From: Qipengyuania citrea
Lineage (GTDB): Bacteria; Pseudomonadota; Alphaproteobacteria; Sphingomonadales; Sphingomonadaceae
Direction: 5' to 3'
Length of the DNA: 64,000 nucleotides
NCBI RefSeq assembly: GCF_024171405.1
Contig: NZ_JALJZT010000002.1
Coordinates: forward strand, 1 to 64,000
Shown: positions 46,314 through 55,306 of the stretch, piece by piece
Position numbering within the stretch: the first letter of the stretch is position 1
Layout: each line of letters begins with the position of its first letter
Translations under genes and position numbers: made by a program
Notes under the pieces: generated by a model
Database searches by the model: none
The model's input: only the letters and a program-made list of their open reading frames with translations
What the model was told of the DNA's origin: nothing

Positions 46314-47795
46314 ATGTCATCGACCGTCAGCGTGGATCGATCCGGATCACGTCCGGCAGGGAGGCGATCAAGAAAGACCTCCAAGAAAAAAGCGGCGTCA
46401 TCAAAGGGACTCCGCGGGTTTTTCCAGGACCGACGCTTGCACCTCGCGATCTACTTCGCCTTCATCCTGCTCGTTGGTCTGACCGGCGGTGGTTCGCGGC
46501 CCGACATATTGTCGCTTCTGCTGCTGCGACCGCTGGCTGCCCTGTTCTTGATCTATATCGTCTGGCGGATTTCGGCCGACGAATTGAAAGCGGTCCGTTT
46601 CCCGTTGCTGTTCATCGGCTCGCTGATGGTCATTGCCTTGTTGCAACTCGTCCCCCTACCGCCGGTGATCTGGAGTTCGCTGCCCGGCCGGGAAGGTGTC
46701 GCGCAACTCGACGAGCTTTTTGGAATGCAAGACGTGTGGCGTCCGCTCAGTCTCGAGCCGAGCCGAACGTGGAATGCGTTCTTTTCGATGTTCGTGCCGC
46801 TGGTAGCGGTGGGTTTCGTCGGCTTGCTATGGAACAGAGAGCGTCGCTGGATACTGCCTCCGATTTTGGCGATGGGCGTGCTCAGCATGGTGGTCGGCTA
46901 TTTGCAGGCGCTCGGAGCCGACAGTTTGTACTTCTACCGCGTAACACACGGCCATCACCCGGTCGGCTTGTTCGCGAACAAGAATCATCAGGCGGTGCTG
47001 CTGAACTGGCTCTTGCTGACAGTTTGCTACATGATCACGCGGATCGACCTGCGCGACCGGCGAGCCAGCCTCCGTCTCGCATCGGGTCTCGCGCTCGTGT
47101 TCCTCATCTATCCGCTGCTGTTCGTCACCGGGTCACGGGCAGGCCTCTTGCTGTGCGCGCCAGTAAGCGTGGTCTGTGCGGTAATGCTTTGGCAGGCGCC
47201 GGCGCTCAATCGTGCATGGCAGGGATCAAGTCGGCGCGTGAGGCTGGCCATTACCGGATTGGGTGGCAGCGTACTGGCGGCCTTGGCCATGGTCTTCGGC
47301 TATCTGGCCATCACCGAACGGCAGACCGCGCTTACCCGCCTGTTCGAATCCGATCCGGCGGATGAGCTGCGCTGGATCTACCTGCCCAAGATTTTCGAGA
47401 TGATGCGGGACTATTGGCTCGAGGGTATCGGGTTTGGCGCGTTCGAAAGCGTTTTCTACGGATACGAGAACGTCGAAAATCTGAGCACAAGTTATCTAAA
47501 CCAGGCGCATTTCGAGCCGCTGCAATATGTTATTGAAACCGGGCTGGCGGGATTGCTTCTGCTCGTTGCGGCTCTGGTGTGGGTTGTCCGGCGGCTACTG
47601 CGCCTTTGGCACGCTGGCGACGGCAAGGCGCGCATCCTTGCCGTCTACCTTTGCGGGGCGCTCGGGGTGTGGCTAATCGCCGGGCTGGTTGACTATCCCA
47701 CGAGAACCCCCTTGGGGCAGTTGGTATTCGCAATCTTGACCGGCTTTTTGGCGGTCTCTAGCATTGATCTCGAAAGGCATCGGAAAATTGGGTAG
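46314..47795 (+). CDS. O-antigen ligase/Wzy-type polymerase family membrane protein
   Basis: Polytopic protein of 493 residues with about 11 transmembrane helices after a basic cytoplasmic N-terminus of about 40 residues. The Wzy_C signature appears as GLFANKNHQAVLLNWLLL near residue 220, followed by the large periplasmic loop with GIGFGAFESVFYGYENVENL. In a Wzx/Wzy system it would polymerise repeat units in the periplasm. The next gene (GumB-like) starts 56 bp downstream. Confidence 0.88.
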   Translation: MSSTVSVDRSGSRPAGRRSRKTSKKKAASSKGLRGFFQDRRLHLAIYFAFILLVGLTGGGSRPDILSLLLLRPLAALFLIYIVWRISADELKAVRFPLLFIGSLMVIALLQLVPLPPVIWSSLPGREGVAQLDELFGMQDVWRPLSLEPSRTWNAFFSMFVPLVAVGFVGLLWNRERRWILPPILAMGVLSMVVGYLQALGADSLYFYRVTHGHHPVGLFANKNHQAVLLNWLLLTVCYMITRIDLRDRRASLRLASGLALVFLIYPLLFVTGSRAGLLLCAPVSVVCAVMLWQAPALNRAWQGSSRRVRLAITGLGGSVLAALAMVFGYLAITERQTALTRLFESDPADELRWIYLPKIFEMMRDYWLEGIGFGAFESVFYGYENVENLSTSYLNQAHFEPLQYVIETGLAGLLLLVAALVWVVRRLLRLWHAGDGKARILAVYLCGALGVWLIAGLVDYPTRTPLGQLVFAILTGFLAVSSIDLERHRKIG

Positions 47796-47850
47796 GGCGC
47801 GATCGACCTCTTTTGCCTGGGGCAATTTCTCGATGAACTTGAGGACCTTT

Positions 47851-48564
47851 ATGAATCCGAAATTTGTTTTGGCTGCGGCGGTTTTCGCCGTGACAGGGTG
47901 CTCGAGCGGCCCTCCGGAGTTGGGGCTCGCCCCTACGGTGGAGTACGTCCAGGCGGGCGCGATGCCTCAGCCCGAGAAGGTCGGCGCCGACGGCAGCTTT
48001 CTCTATGCTTTGGGACCGCTCGACAAGGTCGAAGTAGAGGTCGTCGGGATGCCCGATTTGACTCGCCAGTTGTCCGTGGATGCACAGGGTTTCCTCTCGG
48101 TTCCGCTGGCAGGCGCCGTGAAGGCAACCGGCCTTACTCCCGTCGAACTGGCGGACATCCTCGAGGAGAGGATGCGACAGAACTATCTCAGGGATCCCGA
48201 CGTGGTGGTGAACCTGGTTGAATCGACGAGCAACGCGATAACGCTCGATGGGCAGGTCAGGCGCCCCGGAATATATCCGGTTTATCGCGACCAGACACTG
48301 ACCCAGGCGATTGCTGTTGCTGGCGGTGAGAACGACTTTGCGAGGGTCACGACCGTGATCGTTTTTCGCGAGGTAAGTGGTCAGAAGTATGTCGGGCTAT
48401 ATGATGTGAGGGCGATCAGGCGCGGAAACTACGCCGATCCAAGCGTCTATCCCGGCGATAGGGTGGTGGTTGACGAATCCCAGACCCGGCGATTCCTGGA
48501 CACGATCCAAGGCGTTACCAACTTGCTGACCACTCCGCTCGTCTTGCTTTCCCGCACCGCTTGA
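47851..48564 (+). CDS. polysaccharide export lipoprotein (Wza/GumB-like)
   Basis: Outer membrane export protein of about 237 residues. A lipobox ends in VTGCSS (Cys17), so the mature protein is a lipoprotein. The polysaccharide export domain (YALGPLDKVEVEVVGMPDL, then PLAGAVKATGLTP) is followed by a SLBB domain (QVRRPGIYPVYRDQTLTQAI). Wza/GumB form the outer membrane channel with the co-polymerase. The ATG at 47851 is chosen because GAGGA lies 6 bp before it; an ATG at 47833 is possible. Confidence 0.88.
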   Translation: MNPKFVLAAAVFAVTGCSSGPPELGLAPTVEYVQAGAMPQPEKVGADGSFLYALGPLDKVEVEVVGMPDLTRQLSVDAQGFLSVPLAGAVKATGLTPVELADILEERMRQNYLRDPDVVVNLVESTSNAITLDGQVRRPGIYPVYRDQTLTQAIAVAGGENDFARVTTVIVFREVSGQKYVGLYDVRAIRRGNYADPSVYPGDRVVVDESQTRRFLDTIQGVTNLLTTPLVLLSRTA

Positions 48565-48598
48565 TCGCGGCAAGCCAACATTTCGAAAGTAGGTTCAG

Positions 48599-50770
48599 GT
48601 GACAACCCAGGATAATATGGCGACTGCAGCATCATCGGGACCGTATGAGGCGGCCGAGTTTGAAGGCCCCGGCAATGGGCCGGAGAAACCCTCGATCTTC
48701 CACTACATCTGGCGGGTTTTCTGGACGAACCGACTGATAGTCGGTGCGATCATAATCGCCGCGGTCGCCATAGCGCTGGTGCTGACTCTGCTCGCAACGC
48801 CGCAATATACCTCGACCGCGCGTATCCAGATCAACAGGATCGAAGCGAACGTATCGGACGTCGAGGGAGTCGAGCCTGCGGGGGACGGACTCAATTACGA
48901 CGAGTTCTATCGCACACAGTACGCGCTTCTCGAAAGCGAGGCTCTGGCCGAACGCGTCGCGCGTAAGCTGAACCTACCGGCCGACGAGGCCTTCATCGAC
49001 GCGTTCAATATCCCGGACGATGGGGAAATCCGGTCCGGCAACCAGCGGCTTGCCATGGAGCGGACATCGCTGCTCCTCCTTGAACTTATTTCCATCGAAC
49101 CGGTTGTCGGATCGAGCCTCGCCGATGTGTCCTTCACGAGCCCGTCTCCGGAGCTGTCGCGGAGAATCGCTTCGACCTGGATCAGCGAATTCGTTGCGGC
49201 TTCGATGGAGCGGAGGTTTGCCGCTACCGACGATGCACGCAGATTTCTCGAGCAGCAGCTCGCAGAATTGCGCTCGCGCCTGGAAGATTCCGAGCGATCC
49301 TTCGTTACCTATTCTTCGCAGAGCGGAATCGTATCGCTCTCGAACAGTGAAGCGACCACCGGGAATGATCGTACGCTCAAGGCGTCCGACCTGGCGAGCA
49401 TGAACGACGCGTTGAACAGCGCGCGTGCCGATCGCATTGCTGCGGAAAGTGCCTTGCAGGCCGGTGTTCAGCAGCAAGGTAACACAGTGGCGAATACGCT
49501 GCGTGCCAAGCGTGCGGAGCTTGCAGCGCAGAAGGCCAACCTTCTGACGCAATTCGAGCCTGGTTACCCCCGGGTCGAGGCCCTGACCAACGAGATTGCT
49601 GAGCTCGATCGTTCGATCGCCGATGCGCTCGGTACCGGGCAGGCCGACTTGCGGCGCAACTTGATGCAGGCGCAACAGCGCGAGCAAGCTTTGCAGGCAC
49701 AAGTCGAAGGGCTGCGCTCCATCTATAACGATGAACAGCGCGCCACTGTTCAGTACAACATATTGAAGCGCGACGTCGACACCAACCGCGAACTCTACAA
49801 CAGCCTGCTTCAGCGCTATAAGGAGATCGGTGTTGCAGGGGCTGCAGCGAGCAATGTGCAACTTGTCGATCCGCCGCGTATCCCTCGCGAGCCTTCCAGT
49901 CCGAATCTGCCGCTCAACCTTGCGCTAGGCTTTCTGCTGGGTATCGGCGTTTCGGGTGCAGTCCTGTTCGCTCGCGAAGAGATGGATCGAAGCGTCCGGG
50001 ATCCCCAGGATGTGAGGCAGAAGCTGAACATCGCCCTGCTGGGTGTCATTCCGAAAACCGATGCGGAAGACCCCCTGGACGAGCTTGCCGACGCCAAGAG
50101 TGCCATTTCGGAAGCCTATCTGTCGGCCGGCGTGCTGCTTGATATGTCGACTTCCGAAGGTTTCCCGAAAACCCTGATGCTTACGAGCACGGTGCCCAGT
50201 GAAGGTAAGACCAGTTCGTCTTATGCGCTGGCCCACCGGCTTGCGCGCAGTGGCCGCAAGACCATTTTGGTCGACTTGGACCTTCGCAATCCGTCGGTGG
50301 CCAAGAGGCTGGGCGTGCCGAACGAGCGTGGGGTGGTCGAATTCCTGACCGGCCAGGATGCTCTTGGTACTTTGATCCAGCGGGACGTTGGCCCCAATTT
50401 CGACATCCTGAGCGTTGGCGCGATCCCGCCCAATCCCGGTCAGCTCATCGCGGGTCCCAGGATCGGCGAGTTGCTGACGCAACTGCGTAGTGCCTACGAT
50501 TTCGTGGTGATCGATGCCCCGCCGGTGCTCGGGATCGCGGACGCTCCGGTCCTGGGAAGCCAGGTCGAAGGCATCGTATATATCATCGAGGCAAACCGTG
50601 CCGGTGTTCGCCAGCTGTCGAGCGCGATCGAGCGCATGCGGTCCATGGGTGGTCGGATCCTGGGCGGCATCCTTACCAAGGTCGATGAACGCAATTCCGA
50701 ATACGGCTACGGTTCGGAATATGGCTACGGCTATGGCTATGGCCAGAGCTCGGACAACGAAAAGCTATGA
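48599..50770 (+). CDS. GumC/Wzc-type co-polymerase with tyrosine-kinase domain
   Basis: Inner membrane protein of 723 residues: N-terminal Wzz domain with a transmembrane helix near residue 40 and a second one near residue 445, a long coiled-coil periplasmic region (about 180-400), then a cytoplasmic BY-kinase domain. The Walker A loop is STVPSEGKTSSS (Lys537), Walker A' LVDLDLRNP and Walker B FVVIDAPP. The tail has six Tyr in NSEYGYGSEYGYGYGYGQ (Tyr702-Tyr714), the usual autophosphorylation cluster. It would control chain length and link inner and outer membrane steps. GTG start. Confidence 0.93.
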   Translation: MTTQDNMATAASSGPYEAAEFEGPGNGPEKPSIFHYIWRVFWTNRLIVGAIIIAAVAIALVLTLLATPQYTSTARIQINRIEANVSDVEGVEPAGDGLNYDEFYRTQYALLESEALAERVARKLNLPADEAFIDAFNIPDDGEIRSGNQRLAMERTSLLLLELISIEPVVGSSLADVSFTSPSPELSRRIASTWISEFVAASMERRFAATDDARRFLEQQLAELRSRLEDSERSFVTYSSQSGIVSLSNSEATTGNDRTLKASDLASMNDALNSARADRIAAESALQAGVQQQGNTVANTLRAKRAELAAQKANLLTQFEPGYPRVEALTNEIAELDRSIADALGTGQADLRRNLMQAQQREQALQAQVEGLRSIYNDEQRATVQYNILKRDVDTNRELYNSLLQRYKEIGVAGAAASNVQLVDPPRIPREPSSPNLPLNLALGFLLGIGVSGAVLFAREEMDRSVRDPQDVRQKLNIALLGVIPKTDAEDPLDELADAKSAISEAYLSAGVLLDMSTSEGFPKTLMLTSTVPSEGKTSSSYALAHRLARSGRKTILVDLDLRNPSVAKRLGVPNERGVVEFLTGQDALGTLIQRDVGPNFDILSVGAIPPNPGQLIAGPRIGELLTQLRSAYDFVVIDAPPVLGIADAPVLGSQVEGIVYIIEANRAGVRQLSSAIERMRSMGGRILGGILTKVDERNSEYGYGSEYGYGYGYGQSSDNEKL

Positions 50771-51987
50771 GCCAGCGGGGATTTGCGGCCCCGGCCATGA
50801 TCGGGAAGATCGTCGTAAGCATAGCCACATTGGTGTGTGCGGGGGCTGGGTTCGTCAACGCGGCCTCCGAAACCGGCAATCTGTCGCTGTCGATGTCCCG
50901 TACTCTGGACGCGACGATAAATTCCGAGGTCCGAAGTCGGGCGCTCGACCAGAATTTTCGTCTGGCTGCATCGGCGGAAGCAGAGAACGGTAACACGGGT
51001 TTCCCCGAAAGCTCCGATATGGTCCTCGCAGAAGCGCAATCGCTTCGCGCGCTTCGCCCCCTCGATCCTGTCCCTGTGAGGGTTTGGGCGGTCGGCGGGA
51101 TCGCCCAAACCGATCCCGAGCGGGCATCGAATATTCTCGTGTCCGCCAGTACCATGAATAAGCGCGACGCGGTCGCGAACATGTGGTTGGTTCACAACTT
51201 CGCACGCGGCGAAAGAGTGGACGCAATGATCACCTTCTTCGACCAGGGGCTTCGCACGAGCAGGCAATTGCGTTCGACGGCAATTGCGCCATTTGTCGGC
51301 TTGCTCGCTTTGCGCGAGGGACGCGATCGCATTGGGCAGCTAATCCGCGCCCATCCCGATTGGGAAGAGGATTTCTGGACCGAGTTCGCACGCAATCAGA
51401 TTGCGCTGCAGAATTCGGGCTCGTTCTTCGAGGAAACGGGAATCGATTTCTCAGAGCAACCAAGCGAGCGCAAGGCCGAGATCTATCGCAATCTCAGACG
51501 GTTGGGTTATTTCGAAAGCATGTTCGCCTTAGCCGCCAAGGATCGGCCCCTGGGGGAACAAAGCGAACGGATTCCGCCCGAATCGCTCGCATCGGTAACC
51601 AGTCCGGTTGGATGGAGATTGCAATCATCGGGCCTGGTTTCGAGCTTCTACGATGATACCCGCGAAGCATTGATCGTCGATGCTCAACCGGGCGCGCTTG
51701 GCGCGTTTGCGGAGCTCGTAACGCCAAAGAAATCCGGCGGCCAACTGGAGGTCGCCTTGGAGCGTCCGGCCCCCGAAGGTGGGCGTTTGCGGGTATCGGC
51801 TACATGCGCAGGTGATCAGAGCAATATGCTGGCTCAGCTTGAGCTTCGGCCGGGGGAAACCCTTGCCAGCACACCGCTCGCCGAGGATAGCGATTGTGCC
51901 TTTCTGCTCCTGAGCGCTTCAATCGCTGTCGAGCGGGGAAGCCAGGGAGGGGTAGAGCTCGCAATCTCCCGCATCGGCCTGCGGTGA
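50767..51987 (+). CDS. exported protein of unknown function coupled to the co-polymerase
   Basis: Protein of 406 residues. The N-terminus has a signal peptide (GKIVVSIATLVCAGAGFVNA). Residues about 90-220 look helical, repeat-like and TPR-like (SASTMNKRDAVANMWLVHNF), and the C-terminal 150 residues are mostly beta (DTREALIVDAQPGALGAFAE, GGQLEVALERPAPEGGRLRV). No domain or catalytic motif was recognised. Its ATG overlaps the co-polymerase stop (ATGA), so it is probably cotranslated with it and may be a periplasmic accessory of polysaccharide export. Confidence 0.75.
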   Translation: MSQRGFAAPAMIGKIVVSIATLVCAGAGFVNAASETGNLSLSMSRTLDATINSEVRSRALDQNFRLAASAEAENGNTGFPESSDMVLAEAQSLRALRPLDPVPVRVWAVGGIAQTDPERASNILVSASTMNKRDAVANMWLVHNFARGERVDAMITFFDQGLRTSRQLRSTAIAPFVGLLALREGRDRIGQLIRAHPDWEEDFWTEFARNQIALQNSGSFFEETGIDFSEQPSERKAEIYRNLRRLGYFESMFALAAKDRPLGEQSERIPPESLASVTSPVGWRLQSSGLVSSFYDDTREALIVDAQPGALGAFAELVTPKKSGGQLEVALERPAPEGGRLRVSATCAGDQSNMLAQLELRPGETLASTPLAEDSDCAFLLLSASIAVERGSQGGVELAISRIGLR

Positions 51988-52124
51988 TCGAGCGTCCGAC
52001 CGTCTACCCATTGCGTATAACGGGCTTCGCGATGTGTCGGAGCCCTGCGTGAGGGCAGGGTGCTGATTGCGCTTCGTAATCGAAAATTTGCAGGCTGCCG
52101 TATCATGCATATCGATTAGGTCAG

Positions 52125-53267
52125 ATGATGAGCTCAACCACCAAAAAATCCGTTCTGATCTGTGCCAAGGCATTCCCCCCGGTCGTGGGCGGGGTGGAAA
52201 GTTACAGCGAACACACAGCCCAAGCTTACCTTCGATGCGGTGTAACCCCCACGGTGCTGACCAGCTTTCCCGGCGAAAGCGGTTGGACCACTCGCGAATA
52301 CCCGGAAGGTAAAATCGACGTTCTCAACGTCGGTACGGGAAGCCAGCCGAAGGTCCTTGCCAGACTTGCGCGCGCTGCACGGTCGCAAACCCGTGCGAAC
52401 CGATTCACGTTCTGTCATGCGACAACGTGGAGGGCAGGCGTGGCATTGCTGCCATGGGCTCGGACTCCGCGGACCGCAGTGACTGTCCACGGCAGGGAAA
52501 TCCTGATCAATCCGTTTTACCTCCGGCCGGTGCTGCGCAGGGCTTTGCCCCGGTTCGACCTGCTCGCATCGGTTTCGGATTATACTGGCGCCAGGCTGCA
52601 GCAGGAATTTCCCGAACTACAAAATTCCAAGGGCAGGATCGTCTCGTTCAACGGACTTTCGTACAGGCGCGAGGCATGCCTCCACACCCCGTCTTTCGAT
52701 CGCTCGAAGGTCCGAATATATAGCTTCTGCCGCCTGGTAGAGCGTAAGAACCTGCTCAATGCGGTTCGCGCGATTGCATTGCTCAAGGACAAGCGCCTCC
52801 CGGTTCCTTTCGAATACGTGATATCCGGGACGGGCCCTCTTGCCGACGAGATCCGGGCGGCGATCGATCGTCTGGAGCTGCATGACCATGTGCGCATGAC
52901 CGGCTATTTGCCGGATTCCCAGGTTATAGAAAACTTCAAGAACACCGACATCTTCCTTCATCCGCAGGTCGCTGCGGTGTCGGATTTGGACATCGAAGGA
53001 TTCGGCTTGGTGATCGCCGACGCGATGTCATTCGGCGCTGCTGCGGTTGTCGGGAAAGATGGCGGTCCCTCGGACTTCATCGAAGACGATCAAACGGGCC
53101 TGATCGTGGATGGCGGTAGTGTCGAGCAAATTGCTGACGCACTCGAGGGACTTGTCAGCGATGAAAAGTACCGGCAGCGCATCGCGACGCAGGGGCGAGC
53201 ATGGTGTCTCGATAATCTATCCTGGGACAACCATGTGCTCGATATCATGAAGGCACTGGAAGTTTGA
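52125..53267 (+). CDS. glycosyltransferase family 4 protein
   Basis: GT-B fold enzyme of 380 residues. The N-terminal Gly-rich loop (AKAFPPVVGGVESYSEHTAQ) and the C-terminal donor-site E-x7-E region (DLDIEGFGLVIADAMSFGAA) are typical of GT4 retaining transferases. It probably adds a sugar to the lipid-linked unit. The start is an ATG at 52125 with a second ATG directly after. It is separated from the 406-residue gene by 137 bp and ends before a strong terminator. Confidence 0.9.
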   Translation: MMSSTTKKSVLICAKAFPPVVGGVESYSEHTAQAYLRCGVTPTVLTSFPGESGWTTREYPEGKIDVLNVGTGSQPKVLARLARAARSQTRANRFTFCHATTWRAGVALLPWARTPRTAVTVHGREILINPFYLRPVLRRALPRFDLLASVSDYTGARLQQEFPELQNSKGRIVSFNGLSYRREACLHTPSFDRSKVRIYSFCRLVERKNLLNAVRAIALLKDKRLPVPFEYVISGTGPLADEIRAAIDRLELHDHVRMTGYLPDSQVIENFKNTDIFLHPQVAAVSDLDIEGFGLVIADAMSFGAAAVVGKDGGPSDFIEDDQTGLIVDGGSVEQIADALEGLVSDEKYRQRIATQGRAWCLDNLSWDNHVLDIMKALEV

Positions 53268-53350
53268 GCGAGGCGGGACTGCGTTCCCGATACCCGTAGC
53301 GCCCCGGTTCTGCTGCAGGAGCTGAAAGCCGCCAAGACTACTTTGGCAAC

Positions 53351-53381
53351 AAAAAAGCCCGCCGTTTCCGGCGGGCTTTTT
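53351..53381. terminator. bidirectional rho-independent terminator
   Basis: GCCCGCCG pairs with CGGCGGGC around TTTC, with six A before and five T after, so it can end transcription from either side. It separates the glycosyltransferase gene (plus) from the tRNA-Val gene (minus) and marks the right end of the exopolysaccharide locus. Confidence 0.9.
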
Positions 53382-53400
53382 CATGCCTCGAAGGCTTCGA

Positions 53401-53475
53401 TGGTGGGCGTAGCAAGGATTGAACTTGCGACCCCTACGATGTCAACATAGTGCTCTACCACTGAGCTATACGCCC
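53401..53475 (-). tRNA. tRNA-Val (anticodon GAC)
   Basis: The minus strand folds into a complete cloverleaf: acceptor GGGCGTA with TACGCCC, D arm GCTCAGTGGTAGAGC, anticodon stem CTATG/CGTAG with loop TTGACAT giving anticodon GAC (Val), T arm TTGCTA-type stem with GTTCAATCC, discriminator A and encoded CCA. Length 75 nt with CCA. It lies between the exopolysaccharide locus terminator and cpdR, and tRNA genes are common integration points, but no repeat of its 3' end was noticed. Confidence 0.95.
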
Positions 53476-53555
53476 GCACCATCGGGTGCCCCTTTCGTGG
53501 GGCAGGCGCGCCCTTTAGCGGGGCGCTGAAAGCCATGCAAGACCCTATTTGGGAG

Positions 53556-53948
53556 CTATTGCAAACGCGCGCTGATACGGTCTTCGAGTACCCGTTCGAC
53601 TTCCAGCACGAGGTCGCGCAGATGGAAAGGTTTCGACAGGACCTTGGCGTGCGGCTGCTCGCGGCTGGCTTTCAGAGTAACCGCGGCAAAGCCGGTGATA
53701 AACATGACCTTCGTATGCGGGCTCACTTCGTTGCAGCGCTGAGCCAGTTCGATCCCGTCCATCTCGGGCATTACGATATCCGAGAGCAACAGATCGTATT
53801 CGCATTCCTCGAGCAGCGGGATGGCCGCAGTGCCCCGATCGACCGAGTCGACTGTATAGCCTGCATTGACGAGCGCGCGTTCGAGATAGACGCGCATGGC
53901 ATCGTCGTCCTCGGCGAGCAGGATTCGCTGGGTCGTTGTTTCGGTCAT
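53556..53948 (-). CDS. cpdR: single-domain response regulator CpdR
   Basis: Receiver-only protein of 130 residues: acidic pair in ILLAEDDDAMRV, phospho-acceptor Asp57 in LLLSDIVMPEMDG, Thr in MFITGFAAV and Lys in VLSKPFHLRDL. The sequence and length match CpdR, which unphosphorylated directs CtrA and other proteins to ClpXP, and is phosphorylated by CckA through ChpT. The kinase gene cckA is in this window at 19524. Confidence 0.9.
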   Translation of the reverse strand: MTETTTQRILLAEDDDAMRVYLERALVNAGYTVDSVDRGTAAIPLLEECEYDLLLSDIVMPEMDGIELAQRCNEVSPHTKVMFITGFAAVTLKASREQPHAKVLSKPFHLRDLVLEVERVLEDRISARLQ

Positions 53949-54146
53949 GCCAACTGCTTAGCGCGCGTGCTTTAAAAAAGCATGTATCCAAAACAAGCAT
54001 TGTTAATGGACGGGTAGGGCTGATGGGCCGGGATGAGCGAGAATGACGTCCCACATGCTGGCTACCGGGGCGGGACGATCAAAAACTCCCCGCAGCGGAA
54101 GGAAATCTGCGCTTGCTTAATCGAGGCGCGCGCCCGACGATGCAGC

Positions 54147-55097
54147 ATGAACGAACGGCAGGCAGCAGCAACGACGGGTGCCGAGCACCTGTCGGGCGGC
54201 AAGATCCCGGGGCGGCAGGGGCCGTCCTACAACCTGTTCCGGTTTGGCGAGCCTAGCATTCCGATTCTGATTGCCGCACCGCATTGCGGGCGTGCCTACC
54301 CCGACGATGTGCTGGCTGCGCTACGCGATCCCGACCAGGCGCGGCTGCGACTCGAGGATCGCCATATCGATGCCGTCGCGCAGCCGGTCGCCTCGGCCAC
54401 CGGAGCGAGCCTGCTGCTTGCCGAGGCACCGCGGGCGATGATCGATCTCAACCGTTCGGTCGAGGATGTCGATTGGGGCATGGTGCGCGGCGCGAAGCCC
54501 CGGCCGATGCGGCATTCGCTGGCCAATCGCCGGTCGCGCAACGGTCTCGGCCTCGTGCCGCGGCGCATTCCCGGCATGGGTGAAATCTGGCGCCGACCGC
54601 TCGCCAAGGCCGAACTCGATGCGTGGATCGAGGGCATCTATACTCCCTATCACACCGCTCTTGGTCACGAGCTTGAGCGGTTGCGCGATCGCTGGGGCGT
54701 GGCGCTGCTGGTCGATCTGCATTCGATGCCCCCGCTCAAGCGCAGCCATCCGCAGGACCACCCGGCAGAATTCGTTATCGGTGACCGTTTCGGCGCTTCC
54801 TGCGATCCCGGGCTGGTCGATCTGGCGATCCGCTATCTGGCGACCCATGGCCGCCGGGTGGCACATAATCGCCCCTATTCGGGCGGCTATGTGCTCGATC
54901 GCTACGGCCAGACGGCACGGGGTATCCATGCGGTGCAGATCGAGGTCTGCCGCAGCACCTATCTCGATGCCCGGCTCGACCAGCCCAGCGCAAGGGTCGG
55001 GGCAATTGCGAAGCTGATTGCCAGCCTCGTGCGCACCCTGGGGGCAGAGGTCGCGACCATGGGGCGGCCGGGCCATATGGCGCAGGCCGCGGAATAG
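54147..55097 (+). CDS. N-formylglutamate amidohydrolase family protein
   Basis: Protein of 316 residues with the FGase fold: NLFRFGEPSIPILIAAPHCG, DLHSMPPLK (metal-binding Asp-x-His), and GYVLDRYGQTARGIHAVQIE. FGase hydrolyses N-formylglutamate in the five-step histidine degradation pathway, but no hut genes are near, and many family members act on other formyl or peptide substrates. The ATG at 54147 is chosen by the conserved start of the domain; the open frame extends to 54033. Confidence 0.8.
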   Translation: MNERQAAATTGAEHLSGGKIPGRQGPSYNLFRFGEPSIPILIAAPHCGRAYPDDVLAALRDPDQARLRLEDRHIDAVAQPVASATGASLLLAEAPRAMIDLNRSVEDVDWGMVRGAKPRPMRHSLANRRSRNGLGLVPRRIPGMGEIWRRPLAKAELDAWIEGIYTPYHTALGHELERLRDRWGVALLVDLHSMPPLKRSHPQDHPAEFVIGDRFGASCDPGLVDLAIRYLATHGRRVAHNRPYSGGYVLDRYGQTARGIHAVQIEVCRSTYLDARLDQPSARVGAIAKLIASLVRTLGAEVATMGRPGHMAQAAE

Positions 55098-55106
55098 CCC
55101 GTCCAC

Positions 55107-55139
55107 AAAAAACCACCCCACGCAATATGCGCGGGGTGG
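55107..55139 (-). terminator. rho-independent terminator of the manC-manA operon
   Basis: Read on the minus strand, a stem of CCACCCCGCGC with GCGTGGGGTGG (one mismatch) is followed by six T. It lies 170 bp after the manA stop and just after the convergent amidohydrolase gene. Confidence 0.7.
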
Positions 55140-55306
55140 CCAAGGTTCAGGGAGGAGATGCACTTTCGTGCATCTACCGGGGGGCCATGAGGGGCGGCCC
55201 AGCCGGCACAATAAAAATGGAGCGGGGTCGTGCGAATTTCAAGGGTCGGTTGGGGCTATGGTGCACACCGTTCGGCGCGCAGCGGGAGCATCCTGTCAGT
55301 TTCCGG

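Noticed and set aside
53401-53475. tRNA-Val as an integration site of a genomic island
   Set aside because: No integrase and no direct repeat of the tRNA 3' end was seen; the locus has no mobile-element genes.
55157-55174. Hairpin GATGCAC-TTTC-GTGCATC as a terminator
   Set aside because: Stem of seven with no T-run on either side; it lies between two convergent genes and may be only a short palindrome.
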